A DNA stretch of 64,000 nt from Hetaerina americana (taxonomy: Eukaryota > Arthropoda > Insecta > Odonata > Calopterygidae): assembly GCA_022747635.1 (NCBI GenBank), contig JAKTNV010000773.1:1-64000 (forward strand). The letters are read 5' to 3'. The position numbers were made by a program, and so were the translations under genes. Below, piece after piece: positions 1 through 11,467 of the stretch. The notes beneath the pieces are model-generated. The model ran no database searches. It had not been told where the DNA came from and was given only the letters and a program-made list of their open reading frames with translations. The number at the start of each line of letters is the position of its first letter. Positions within the stretch are counted from its first letter, which is position 1.

Positions 1-2866
1 GTTGAAAACTTTACTCGGATCCCATTAATCTCCATTATTCTAAAAGAGAATAAGATGCCATCAGAAATTGTGAAATAAATAAGATAATGTTTACATTCAA
101 TATAAATACATTATTCATTCGTTACACATATTCATAATACATTAAGCATATATTCAATATATATTATATTTAATGTATCTGGGATAATATTGTCCTTGCC
201 CCTCCCTCAAAGAGTATATGTAAAAAATGAAACAATCCTGGCACCTGCAATAAACAAGCCACCTACATTTTTCAACTTACACTGAAGACTATAATGATAA
301 ATGTGAAATTACATTTCTTAATGATTCACCATGGTTAAAGTATTATAATTTGTCACAATTATTCAATCAACTCATTAGTAAAAAGAGAAGCCAATTTTAT
401 AAATAAGTACATTTCAGCCATGAGATATTTTTCAGGTATGCATCAAGAATCCTTGATTTTAAGAGAAATAAGGAAACGTAAATACAGCAATTATGCTAAT
501 CATACAATTCTTAGTAGTAAATACCTTGTACTTTATTGTTAGACAAAAATTTTTAAACGCAGTCTCCTAGAACTACACATTCTACTTAATTGCATTCTCA
601 TGGTGGAGTTTAATCTTTAGGATGACAACCTGAGGATGATCCAAGTCAAGGAAGCTGCTATGCAATAGAAAATACAAAAATCTCAAACCAAAAAAAATAT
701 TTTACCCTATATAACAAAGTAAATGAAATCTAAATGTCATCACCAGTTTTTGCTAGTCTTTTCTTGATATTCTTGCTCATTGTCCCTGTCATCAACTCCC
801 TCCTCCTTGTAAAAGCCTCTTTGCCTAGCACAAATCTTCTCCTTACGTCCCTACTACTTTGACCGTATTGGTCCAAAACACTTCCGAGATAAAGAAACTG
901 TTCTACCTGCTCTAGTTTCTGCCCTCCAATTTTAATGTTTAGCTTACCCTATTCCTTCCTGGAATATCGCATAACCTTTGTTTTATTAATATTGACTCTC
1001 ATCCCATACCTCCTGCACTGAATTTCCAATTCACTCAGCATTTCTTGAAACCGCTTGGCTGACTGACAAACTAAAGCTTGGTCATCAGCGATTCTAACCG
1101 ATTTTACAAATTCCCGACCCACTTTCATTCATAACTCCAGTACTTCCCATGCATCTTTAATCATTTCCTCTGCATACGGGTTGAAAGGCAACATTATTAT
1201 GGGTAACCTGTCCTTACACCTCTTCCTAACACTGCCCATCCGGACTCCCAGTTCCGAAATTGCACCAAAGAAGTCTGAGACATGTATAGGTTGCGGATTA
1301 GCCTCCTTTCCCTACAATCTATTCCTATTTTGGCAATATATTAGTTAGTTTATTCAATCCACTCTATCAAACGCCTTTTCAAAATCTGCGAAACAGGAAA
1401 ATACCTCCTGGTTGCATTCTAATTCCTCTCAATTAGTAATCCCATGACTGCAATGGCATCGACCGTTCCTCTCCCCTTCCTAAACTCAAATTGATCAACC
1501 CCCAAAAAATCATTTGTCTTACTCTCCATCCTTTTGTGGAAGATCCTGAGAACCACTCGACCTGCGTGGGATATCAAACTTTTTGTCCTGTAGTCCTCAC
1601 ATGAGGTAGCCTTTACCTTTTTCAGAATAGGCACTAAAAATGATCTCACAAAGTCTTCCGGCCAGATTCCTTCCTCATAGATACTACAAATCAGCCCATA
1701 TAGCCTATTCCTCCCACATTTTGTTGAACAACACATTTATTCCGCAAAAAATGTTATCCAACCCCTCGGCCTTATTTAGTTTCATCTTCCTTAATGCTCT
1801 TTCTCTCTCATCCGCAAGTATGCCTGGGGCTCAGCTCTCTAGGTCATGTTCCTAATCTATGTCCAAATTTGTTGGTTTAGGTTTTGACATATGCAAGTAA
1901 AAATAAAAAAATAAGCAGTTGTCCAAAAGTAATGAATATGCAAAGCTATGACAAACCAGATGCATAAAAATCGTGATGCTTACCATATAACAAAATAAAA
2001 TAAAGATATAACATAATTCAGTGGATGTAAAGACTCACATTTGAAGAACACATTTTGGTATAAGTGATCATCAATCTTATGTTTTAACGTCAAGGCAAAA
2101 CACCTTTCCCACTTTCCATTAAGGCATTAAACAAATGATCGGGTAAGCAATGATGATCCCTGTTCTTTCCCTACAGCAGGGGTCATCAATAATTTCTGCT
2201 ACAAAGGCTTCTCAAGTACAAAATCATGACAATAAAAAAGGGGATAATGTAAATTAACAACACCTAAACATAGGCAATCATTGCATATTCAAAGAAAGCC
2301 AACATAAATACTATCACCTATGCAGTTGTATGTCTAACTGTCTGCCAAAAAGGCTTCTTAAGCACAAAATCATAAAATAATAATAACAGAGGGGACATTG
2401 TAATTAACTACACTTTTACATGGACAATCATTAGACATTCAAAGGAAGCCAAAACCACTACTATCACTTACACAGCTTTGCATCTGACTTTCTGCTACCA
2501 GGGCTTCTCAAGTAAAAAAACATAACAATGAAAATTAACAACACCTAAACATTGGATATCAGTAAATATTCATAGCAAGCAAAAATCAATTCCCTCACTT
2601 ATGCAGTTGATTACCTAACTCTCTGCTTCAAGTACTTCTTATGTACAAAATCATTTCAATAATAGATGGGACATTGTAAATTGACCACACTTAAACATAG
2701 GCAATTAAGACATATTTAAAGAATGCAAAAATCAAAGCAGTTGGAAGGTGCAGCTATTTGGTTGAGGTGTGCAAAAATTCATCTTCCAAAGCTCATTATT
2801 CACCTCTCCTGGATCTTCGTTGCCCTCCTCCGAGTTTTCCCCTGCAAGGGATTCTATTTTAACAAT
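1..2866. repeat. Satellite unit copy 1 (1 bp short)
   Basis: Haplotype A-G-G-T-A at the five marker sites. This is the most divergent copy seen. One T is missing from the T-run at 314-316, giving a 2,866-bp unit, and a private C-to-A change at 1131 creates a stop in the reverse transcriptase relic. Confidence 0.95.
733..1862 (-). pseudogene. LINE RT relic, copy 1 (extra stop)
   Basis: As the reference relic, with an additional nonsense change. At 1131 a glycine codon (residue 37 of the 96-codon segment) becomes TGA, so that segment is no longer open in this copy alone. Confidence 0.87.
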
Positions 2867-5733
2867 GTTGAAAACTTTACTCGGATCCCATTAATCTCCA
2901 TTATTCTAAAAGAGAATAAGATGCCATCAGAAATTGTGAAATAAATAAGATAATGTTTACATTCAATATAAATACATTATTCATTCGTTACACATATTCA
3001 TAATACATTAAGCATATATTCAATATATATTATATTTAATGTATCTGGGATAATATTGTCCTTGCCCCTCCCTCAAAGAGTATATGTAAAAAATGAAACA
3101 ATCCTGGCACCTGCAATAAACAAGCCACCTACATTTTTCAACTTACACTGAAGACTATAATGATAAATGTGAAATTACATTTTCTTAATGATTCACCATG
3201 GTTAAAGTATTATAATTTGTCACAATTATTCAATCAACTCATTAGTAAAAAGAGAAGCCAATTTTATAAATAAGTACATTTCAGCCATGAGATATTTTTC
3301 AGGTATGCATCAAGAATCCTTGATTTTAAGAGAAATAAGGAAACGTAAATACAGCAATTATGCTAATCATACAATTCTTAGTAGTAAATACCTTGTACTT
3401 TATTGTTAGACAAAAATTTTTAAACGCAGTCTCCTAGAACTACACATTCTACTTAATTGCATTCTCATGGTGGAGTTTAATCTTTAGGATGACAACCTGA
3501 GGATGATCCAAGTCAAGGAAGCTGCTATGCAATAGAAAATACAAAAATCTCAAACCAAAAAAAATATTTTACCCTATATAACAAAGTAAATGAAATCTAA
3601 ATGTCATCACCAGTTTTTGCTAGTCTTTTCTTGATATTCTTGCTCATTGTCCCTGTCATCAACTTCCTCCTCCTTGTAAAAGCCTCTTTGCCTAGCACAA
3701 ATCTTCTCCTTACGTCCCTACTACTTTGACCGTATTGGTCCAAAACACTTCCGAGATAAAGAAACTGTTCTACCTGCTCTAGTTTCTGCCCTCCAATTTT
3801 AATGTTTAGCTTACCCTATTCCTTCCTGGAATATCGCATAACCTTTGTTTTATTAATATTGACTCTCATCCCATACCTCCTGCACTGAATTTCCAATTCA
3901 CTCAGCATTTCTTGAAACCGCTTGGCTGACTGACAAACTAAAGCTTGGTCATCAGCGATTCTAACCGATTTTACAAATTCCCGACCCACTTTCATTCCTA
4001 ACTCCAGTACTTCCCATGCATCTTTAATCATTTCCTCTGCATACAGGTTGAAAGGCAACATTATTATGGGTAACCTGTCCTTACACCTCTTCCTAACACT
4101 GCCCATCCGGACTCCCAGTTCCGAAATTGCACCAAAGAAGTCTGAGACATGTATAGGTTGCGGATTAGCCTCCTTTCCCTACAATCTATTCCTATTTTGG
4201 CAATATATTAGTTAGTTTATTCAATCCACTCTATCAAACGCCTTTTCAAAATCTGCGAAACAGGAAAATACCTCCTGGTTGCATTCTAATTCCTCTCAAT
4301 TAGTAATCCCATGACTGCAATGGCATCGACCGTTCCTCTCCCCTTCCTAAACTCAAATTGATCAACCCCCAAAAAATCATTTGTCTTACTCTCCATCCTT
4401 TTGTGGAAGATCCTGAGAACCACTCGACCTGCGTGGGATATCAAACTTTTTGTCCTGTAGTCCTCACATGAGGTAGCCTTTACCTTTTTCAGAATAGGCA
4501 CTAAAAATGATCTCACAAAGTCTTCCGGCCAGATTCCTTCCTCATAGATACTACAAATCAGCCCATATAGCCTATTCCTCCCACATTTTGTTGAACAACA
4601 CATTTATTCCGCAAAAAATGTTATCCAACCCCTCGGCCTTATTTAGTTTCATCTTCCTTAATGCTCTTTCTCTCTCATCCGCAAGTATGCCTGGGGCTCA
4701 GCTCTCTAGGTCATGTTCCTAATCTATGTCCAAATTTGTTGGTTTAGGTTTTGACATATGCAAGTAAAAATAAAAAAATAAGCAGTTGTCCAAAAGTAAT
4801 GAATATGCAAAGCTATGACAAACCAGATGCATAAAAATCGTGATGCTTACCATATAACAAAATAAAATAAAGATATAACATAATTCAGTGGATGTAAAGA
4901 CTCACATTTGAAGAACACATTTTGGTATAAGTGATCATCAATCTTATGTTTTAACGTCAAGGCAAAACACCTTTCCCACTTTCCATTAAGGCATTAAACA
5001 AATGATCGGGTAAGCAATGATGATCCCTGTTCTTTCCCTACAGCAGGGGTCATCAATAATTTCTGCTACAAAGGCTTCTCAAGTACAAAATCATGACAAT
5101 AAAAAAGGGGATAATGTAAATTAACAACACCTAAACATAGGCAATCATTGCATATTCAAAGAAAGCCAACATAAATACTATCACCTATGCAGTTGTATGT
5201 CTAACTGTCTGCCAAAAAGGCTTCTTAAGCACAAAATCATAAAATAATAATAACAGAGGGGACATTGTAATTAACTACACTTTTACATGGACAATCATTA
5301 GACATTCAAAGGAAGCCAAAACCACTACTATCACTTACACAGCTTTGCATCTGACTTTCTGCTACCAGGGCTTCTCAAGTAAAAAAACATAACAATGAAA
5401 ATTAACAACACCTAAACATTGGATATCAGTAAATATTCATAGCAAGCAAAAATCAATTCCCTCACTTATGCAGTTGATTACCTAACTCTCTGCTTCAAGT
5501 ACTTCTTATGTACAAAATCATTTCAATAATAGATGGGACATTGTAAATTGACCACACTTAAACATAGGCAATTAAGACATATTTAAAGAATGCAAAAATC
5601 AAAGCAGTTGGAAGGTGCAGCTATTTGGTTGAGGTGTGCAAAAATTCATCTTCCAAAGCTCATTATTCACCTCTCCTGGATCTTCGTTGCCCTCCTCCGA
5701 GTTTTCCCCTGCAAGGGATTCTATTTTAACAAT
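2867..5733. repeat. Satellite unit copy 2
   Basis: Haplotype A-G-A-T-A (A at 4045). Private C-to-T change at 3665. Confidence 0.97.
3600..4729 (-). pseudogene. LINE RT relic, copy 2
   Basis: Carries leucine instead of proline at residue 21 of the 96-codon segment (3816-4106). The base at 3665 changes Glu to Lys in the thumb-like part. Confidence 0.87.
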
Positions 5734-8600
5734 GTTGAAAACTTTACTCGGATCCCATTAATCTCCATTATTCTAAAAGAGAATAAGATGCCATCAGAAA
5801 TTGTGAAATAAATAAGATAATGTTTACATTCAATATAAATACATTATTCATTCGTTACACATATTCATAATACATTAAGCATATATTCAATATATATTAT
5901 ATTTAATGTATCTGGGATAATATTGTCCTTGCCCCTCCCTCAAAGAGTATATGTAAAAAATGAAACAATCCTGGCACCTGCAATAAACAAGCCACCTACA
6001 TTTTTCAACTTACACTGAAGACTATAATGATAAATGTGAAATTACATTTTCTTAATGATTCACCATGGTTAAAGTATTATAATTTGTCACAATTATTCAA
6101 TCAACTCATTAGTAAAAAGAGAAGCCAATTTTATAAATAAGTACATTTCAGCCATGAGATATTTTTCAGGTATGCATCAAGAATCCTTGATTTTAAGAGA
6201 AATAAGGAAACGTAAATACAGCAATTATGCTAATCATACAATTCTTAGTAGTAAATACCTTGTACTTTATTGTTAGACAAAAATTTTTAAACGCAGTCTC
6301 CTAGAACTACACATTCTACTTAATTGCATTCTCATGGTGGAGTTTAATCTTTAGGATGACAACCTGAGGATGATCCAAGTCAAGGAAGCTGCTATGCAAT
6401 AGAAAATACAAAAATCTCAAACCAAAAAAAATATTTTACCCTATATAACAAAGTAAATGAAATCTAAATGTCATCACCAGTTTTTGCTAGTCTTTTCTTG
6501 ATATTCTTGCTCATTGTCCCTGTCATCAACTCCCTCCTCCTTGTAAAAGCCTCTTTGCCTAGCACAAATCTTCTCCTTACGTCCCTACTACTTTGACCGT
6601 ATTGGTCCAAAACACTTCCGAGATAAAGAAACTGTTCTACCTGCTCTAGTTTCTGCCCTCCAATTTTAATGTTTAGCTTACCCTATTCCTTCCTGGAATA
6701 TCGCATAACCTTTGTTTTATTAATATTGACTCTCATCCCATACCTCCTGCACTGAATTTCCAATTCACTCAGCATTTCTTGAAACCGCTTGGCTGACTGA
6801 CAAACTAAAGCTTGGTCATCAGCGATTCTAACCGATTTTACAAATTCCCGACCCACTTTCATTCCTAACTCCAGTACTTCCCATGCATCTTTAATCATTT
6901 CCTCTGCATACAGGTTGAAAGGCAACATTATTATGGGTAACCTGTCCTTACACCTCTTCCTAACACTGCCCATCCGGACTCCCAGTTCCGAAATTGCACC
7001 AAAGAAGTCTGAGACATGTATAGGTTGCGGATTAGCCTCCTTTCCCTACAATCTATTCCTATTTTGGCAATATATTAGTTAGTTTATTCAATCCACTCTA
7101 TCAAACGCCTTTTCAAAATCTGCGAAACAGGAAAATACCTCCTGGTTGCATTCTAATTCCTCTCAATTAGTAATCCCATGACTGCAATGGCATCGACCGT
7201 TCCTCTCCCCTTCCTAAACTCAAATTGATCAACCCCCAAAAAATCATTTGTCTTACTCTCCATCCTTTTGTGGAAGATCCTGAGAACCACTCGACCTGCG
7301 TGGGATATCAAACTTTTTGTCCTGTAGTCCTCACATGAGGTAGCCTTTACCTTTTTCAGAATAGGCACTAAAAATGATCTCACAAAGTCTTCCGGCCAGA
7401 TTCCTTCCTCATAGATACTACAAATCAGCCCATATAGCCTATTCCTCCCACATTTTGTTGAACAACACATTTATTCCGCAAAAAATGTTATCCAACCCCT
7501 CGGCCTTATTTAGTTTCATCTTCCTTAATGCTCTTTCTCTCTCATCCGCAAGTATGCCTGGGGCTCAGCTCTCTAGGTCATGTTCCTAATCTATGTCCAA
7601 ATTTGTTGGTTTAGGTTTTGACATATGCAAGTAAAAATAAAAAAATAAGCAGTTGTCCAAAAGTAATGAATATGCAAAGCTATGACAAACCAGATGCATA
7701 AAAATCGTGATGCTTACCATATAACAAAATAAAATAAAGATATAACATAATTCAGTGGATGTAAAGACTCACATTTGAAGAACACATTTTGGTATAAGTG
7801 ATCATCAATCTTATGTTTTAACGTCAAGGCAAAACACCTTTCCCACTTTCCATTAAGGCATTAAACAAATGATCGGGTAAGCAATGATGATCCCTGTTCT
7901 TTCCCTACAGCAGGGGTCATCAATAATTTCTGCTACAAAGGCTTCTCAAGTACAAAATCATGACAATAAAAAAGGGGATAATGTAAATTAACAACACCTA
8001 AACATAGGCAATCATTGCATATTCAAAGAAAGCCAACATAAATACTATCACCTATGCAGTTGTATGTCTAACTGTCTGCCAAAAAGGCTTCTTAAGCACA
8101 AAATCATAAAATAATAATAACAGAGGGGACATTGTAATTAACTACACTTTTACATGGACAATCATTAGACATTCAAAGGAAGCCAAAACCACTACTATCA
8201 CTTACACAGCTTTGCATCTGACTTTCTGCTACCAGGGCTTCTCAAGTAAAAAAACATAACAATGAAAATTAACAACACCTAAACATTGGATATCAGTAAA
8301 TATTCATAGCAAGCAAAAATCAATTCCCTCACTTATGCAGTTGATTACCTAACTCTCTGCTTCAAGTACTTCTTATGTACAAAATCATTTCAATAATAGA
8401 TGGGACATTGTAAATTGACCACACTTAAACATAGGCAATTAAGACATATTTAAAGAATGCAAAAATCAAAGCAGTTGGAAGGTGCAGCTATTTGGTTGAG
8501 GTGTGCAAAAATTCATCTTCCAAAGCTCATTATTCACCTCTCCTGGATCTTCGTTGCCCTCCTCCGAGTTTTCCCCTGCAAGGGATTCTATTTTAACAAT
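5734..8600. repeat. Satellite unit copy 3
   Basis: Haplotype A-G-A-T-A (A at 6912). It matches copy 2 except for the private base of copy 2. Confidence 0.97.
6467..7596 (-). pseudogene. LINE RT relic, copy 3
   Basis: Leucine form at residue 21 of the 96-codon segment (6683-6973). The family consensus normally has a hydrophobic residue here, so leucine may be the older state. Confidence 0.87.
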
Positions 8601-9333
8601 GTTGAAAACTTTACTCGGATCCCATTAATCTCCATTATTCTAAAAGAGAATAAGATGCCATCAGAAATTGTGAAATAAATAAGATAATGTTTACATTCAA
8701 TATAAATACATTATTCATTCGTTACACATATTCATAATACATTAAGCATATATTCAATATATATTATATTTAATGTATCTGGGATAATATTGTCCTTGCC
8801 CCTCCCTCAAAGAGTATATGTAAAAAATGAAACAATCCTGGCACCTGCAATAAACAAGCCACCTACATTTTTCAACTTACACTGAAGACTATAATGATAA
8901 ATGTGAAATTACATTTTCTTAATGATTCACCATGGTTAAAGTATTATAATTTGTCACAATTATTCAATCAACTCATTAGTAAAAAGAGAAGCCAATTTTA
9001 TAAATAAGTACATTTCAGCCATGAGATATTTTTCAGGTATGCATCAAGAATCCTTGATTTTAAGAGAAATAAGGAAACGTAAATACAGCAATTATGCTAA
9101 TCATACAATTCTTAGTAGTAAATACCTTGTACTTTATTGTTAGACAAAAATTTTTAAACGCAGTCTCCTAGAACTACACATTCTACTTAATTGCATTCTC
9201 ATGGTGGAGTTTAATCTTTAGGATGACAACCTGAGGATGATCCAAGTCAAGGAAGCTGCTATGCAATAGAAAATACAAAAATCTCAAACCAAAAAAAATA
9301 TTTTACCCTATATAACAAAGTAAATGAAATCTA
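8601..9333. other. AT-rich non-coding spacer left of the relic (reference copy)
   Basis: About 730 bases with no open frame of note and no recognisable gene. It holds a small perfect hairpin near its left end (stem TTATTCT/AGAATAA, five-base loop, starting about 35 bases into the unit) and an A-run at about 9294 in which one base is A or G between copies. The reverse transcriptase relic ends at its right edge without a poly-A or simple-repeat tail, so the 3' end of the LINE was lost before or during formation of the unit. Confidence 0.7.
8672..8779. other. Extremely AT-rich block (reference copy)
   Basis: Over about 108 bases G and C are rare, and short runs such as TTCAATATATATTATATTTA dominate. 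Such DNA bends and melts easily. It could be a phasing element for nucleosomes, a protein-binding block or simply drift. No specific binding motif is recognised. Confidence 0.6.
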
Positions 9334-10463
9334 AATGTCATCACCAGTTTTTGCTAGTCTTTTCTTGATATTCTTGCTCATTGTCCCTGTCATCAACTCC
9401 CTCCTCCTTGTAAAAGCCTCTTTGCCTAGCACAAATCTTCTCCTTACGTCCCTACTACTTTGACCGTATTGGTCCAAAACACTTCCGAGATAAAGAAACT
9501 GTTCTACCTGCTCTAGTTTCTGCCCTCCAATTTTAATGTTTAGCTTACCCTATTCCTTCCTGGAATATCGCATAACCTTTGTTTTATTAATATTGACTCT
9601 CATCCCATACCTCCTGCACTGAATTTCCAATTCACTCAGCATTTCTTGAAACCGCTTGGCTGACTGACAAACTAAAGCTTGGTCATCAGCGATTCTAACC
9701 GATTTTACAAATTCCCGACCCACTTTCATTCCTAACTCCAGTACTTCCCATGCATCTTTAATCATTTCCTCTGCATACGGGTTGAAAGGCAACATTATTA
9801 TGGGTAACCTGTCCTTACACCTCTTCCTAACACTGCCCATCCGGACTCCCAGTTCCGAAATTGCACCAAAGAAGTCTGAGACATGTATAGGTTGCGGATT
9901 AGCCTCCTTTCCCTACAATCTATTCCTATTTTGGCAATATATTAGTTAGTTTATTCAATCCACTCTATCAAACGCCTTTTCAAAATCTGCGAAACAGGAA
10001 AATACCTCCTGGTTGCATTCTAATTCCTCTCAATTAGTAATCCCATGACTGCAATGGCATCGACCGTTCCTCTCCCCTTCCTAAACTCAAATTGATCAAC
10101 CCCCAAAAAATCATTTGTCTTACTCTCCATCCTTTTGTGGAAGATCCTGAGAACCACTCGACCTGCGTGGGATATCAAACTTTTTGTCCTGTAGTCCTCA
10201 CATGAGGTAGCCTTTACCTTTTTCAGAATAGGCACTAAAAATGATCTCACAAAGTCTTCCGGCCAGATTCCTTCCTCATAGATACTACAAATCAGCCCAT
10301 ATAGCCTATTCCTCCCACATTTTGTTGAACAACACATTTATTCCGCAAAAAATGTTATCCAACCCCTCGGCCTTATTTAGTTTCATCTTCCTTAATGCTC
10401 TTTCTCTCTCATCCGCAAGTATGCCTGGGGCTCAGCTCTCTAGGTCATGTTCCTAATCTATGT
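9334..10463 (-). pseudogene. LINE reverse transcriptase relic (reference description, copy 4)
   Basis: This is the central part of a non-LTR retrotransposon reverse transcriptase, read right to left. The motifs occur in the family's order but alternate between two frames: NKAEGLDNI just right of the 10306-10308 stop; then an open stretch of 105 codons (10020-10337) with EEGIWPED and FRKGRGTVDAIAV; then motif A, DFEKAFDRVD (9958-9987), followed at once by a stop; then RRLIRNLYMSQ (9876-9908) and GRGVR; then an open stretch of 96 codons (9550-9840) with FNPYAEEM, the catalytic-site motif IADD (9682-9693; the usual residue before ADD is F or Y) and NKTKVM. After a stop at 9550-9552 the thumb-like part (LYLGS, KEAF) continues to 9334. 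That makes at least four frame changes plus several stops, so no active enzyme can be made. The endonuclease and the 3' end are absent. The motif set looks RTE/BovB-like; this clade call is tentative. Confidence 0.88.
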
Positions 10464-10793
10464 CCAAATTTGTTGGTTTAGGTTTTGACATATGCAAGTA
10501 AAAATAAAAAAATAAGCAGTTGTCCAAAAGTAATGAATATGCAAAGCTATGACAAACCAGATGCATAAAAATCGTGATGCTTACCATATAACAAAATAAA
10601 ATAAAGATATAACATAATTCAGTGGATGTAAAGACTCACATTTGAAGAACACATTTTGGTATAAGTGATCATCAATCTTATGTTTTAACGTCAAGGCAAA
10701 ACACCTTTCCCACTTTCCATTAAGGCATTAAACAAATGATCGGGTAAGCAATGATGATCCCTGTTCTTTCCCTACAGCAGGGGTCATCAATAA
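10464..10793. other. AT-rich non-coding spacer right of the relic (reference copy)
   Basis: About 330 bases with no coding potential. It begins near the truncated 5' side of the LINE relic and is rich in A-runs (around 10500-10515 and 10590-10605). Near its end, at 10762-10777, is a pyrimidine tract ending in CAG (TGTTCTTTCCCTACAG) that looks like a plus-strand splice acceptor, but no matching exon is apparent. Confidence 0.6.
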
Positions 10794-10939
10794 TTTCTGC
10801 TACAAAGGCTTCTCAAGTACAAAATCATGACAATAAAAAAGGGGATAATGTAAATTAACAACACCTAAACATAGGCAATCATTGCATATTCAAAGAAAGC
10901 CAACATAAATACTATCACCTATGCAGTTGTATGTCTAAC
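10794..10939. repeat. Sub-repeat A
   Basis: 146 bp. Full set of landmarks, ending with TATGCAGTTG and CTAAC. Confidence 0.78.
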
Positions 10940-11089
10940 TGTCTGCCAAAAAGGCTTCTTAAGCACAAAATCATAAAATAATAATAACAGAGGGGACATT
11001 GTAATTAACTACACTTTTACATGGACAATCATTAGACATTCAAAGGAAGCCAAAACCACTACTATCACTTACACAGCTTTGCATCTGAC
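10940..11089. repeat. Sub-repeat B
   Basis: 150 bp, the longest. GCAGTTG is altered to ACAGCTTTG and the end reads CTGAC. Confidence 0.75.
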
Positions 11090-11220
11090 TTTCTGCTACC
11101 AGGGCTTCTCAAGTAAAAAAACATAACAATGAAAATTAACAACACCTAAACATTGGATATCAGTAAATATTCATAGCAAGCAAAAATCAATTCCCTCACT
11201 TATGCAGTTGATTACCTAAC
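11090..11220. repeat. Sub-repeat C
   Basis: 131 bp. It has lost the GGGGACATTGTAA-like middle seen in B and D. It contains marker 5 (A or T, unit position 2589). Confidence 0.75.
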
Positions 11221-11346
11221 TCTCTGCTTCAAGTACTTCTTATGTACAAAATCATTTCAATAATAGATGGGACATTGTAAATTGACCACACTTAAACATA
11301 GGCAATTAAGACATATTTAAAGAATGCAAAAATCAAAGCAGTTGGA
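11221..11346. repeat. Sub-repeat D (3' end degraded)
   Basis: About 126 bp. It keeps the GGGACATTGTAAATTGACC and AAACATAGGCAATTAAGACA parts. It fades out after GCAGTTGG, so its right boundary is approximate. Confidence 0.7.
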
Positions 11347-11467
11347 AGGTGCAGCTATTTGGTTGAGGTGTGCAAAAATTCATCTTCCAAAGCTCATTAT
11401 TCACCTCTCCTGGATCTTCGTTGCCCTCCTCCGAGTTTTCCCCTGCAAGGGATTCTATTTTAACAAT
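11347..11467. other. Non-coding tail of the unit (reference copy)
   Basis: About 120 bases, less AT-rich than the surroundings, joining directly to the next unit. A 73-codon plus-strand open frame (11324-11545) crosses it and the arbitrary unit junction. Its product would have one hydrophobic stretch (about residues 23-42) but no recognisable domain, and I do not call it a gene. Confidence 0.55.

Larger units (their letters stand above)
10794..11346. repeat. Cluster of four diverged sub-repeats of about 126-150 bp (reference copy)
   Basis: Four head-to-tail segments share ordered landmarks: a CTGCT/CTGCC start, GGCTTCT or TACTTCT, an AAGTACAAAATCAT-like string, ACATTGTAA or ATAATGTAAA, CACCTAAACATAGGCAAT-like text, AAAGAAAGCCAA-like text, then TATGCAGTTG and CTAAC at the end. 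They are much more diverged from each other than the 2,867-bp units are, so this small array predates amplification of the large unit. It recurs in every full copy (2193-2745 in copy 1). Confidence 0.82.
8601..11467. repeat. Satellite unit copy 4 (reference copy)
   Basis: Haplotype A-G-G-T-A, the majority base at every variable position found. I use it as the reference for the internal annotation. Copies 6, 12, 13 and 18 appear identical to it. Confidence 0.97.

Noticed and set aside
35..53. Seven-base-pair hairpin (TTATTCT/AGAATAA) as a terminator or a transposon end
   Set aside because: It is short, all but one pair in each arm is A-T, no matching inverted repeat is seen at another unit edge, and such hairpins are common by chance in AT-rich DNA.
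249..254. AATAAA as a polyadenylation signal
   Set aside because: This hexamer is expected often in AT-rich DNA and no gene precedes it.
688..698. A-run near the relic as the poly-A tail of the LINE
   Set aside because: The relic is on the minus strand, so its tail would appear as a T-run on the plus strand at this side; an A-run is the wrong orientation.
1640..1855. 71-codon plus-strand open frame, repeated in every unit
   Set aside because: It lies antisense to the reverse transcriptase relic and has no recognisable domain; it is a shadow frame.
2723..2944. 73-codon plus-strand open frame with a hydrophobic stretch, repeated in every full unit
   Set aside because: No family resemblance, no sign of a promoter, and it starts inside sub-repeat D. 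No variable site falls in it, but with 11 variable sites per 2,867 bp fewer than one is expected in 222 bp, so invariance is not evidence of selection.
9550..10337. Calling the 96- and 105-codon minus-strand frames as two separate genes
   Set aside because: Both are pieces of one broken reverse transcriptase, with motifs in family order and further pieces in the alternate frame between and around them.
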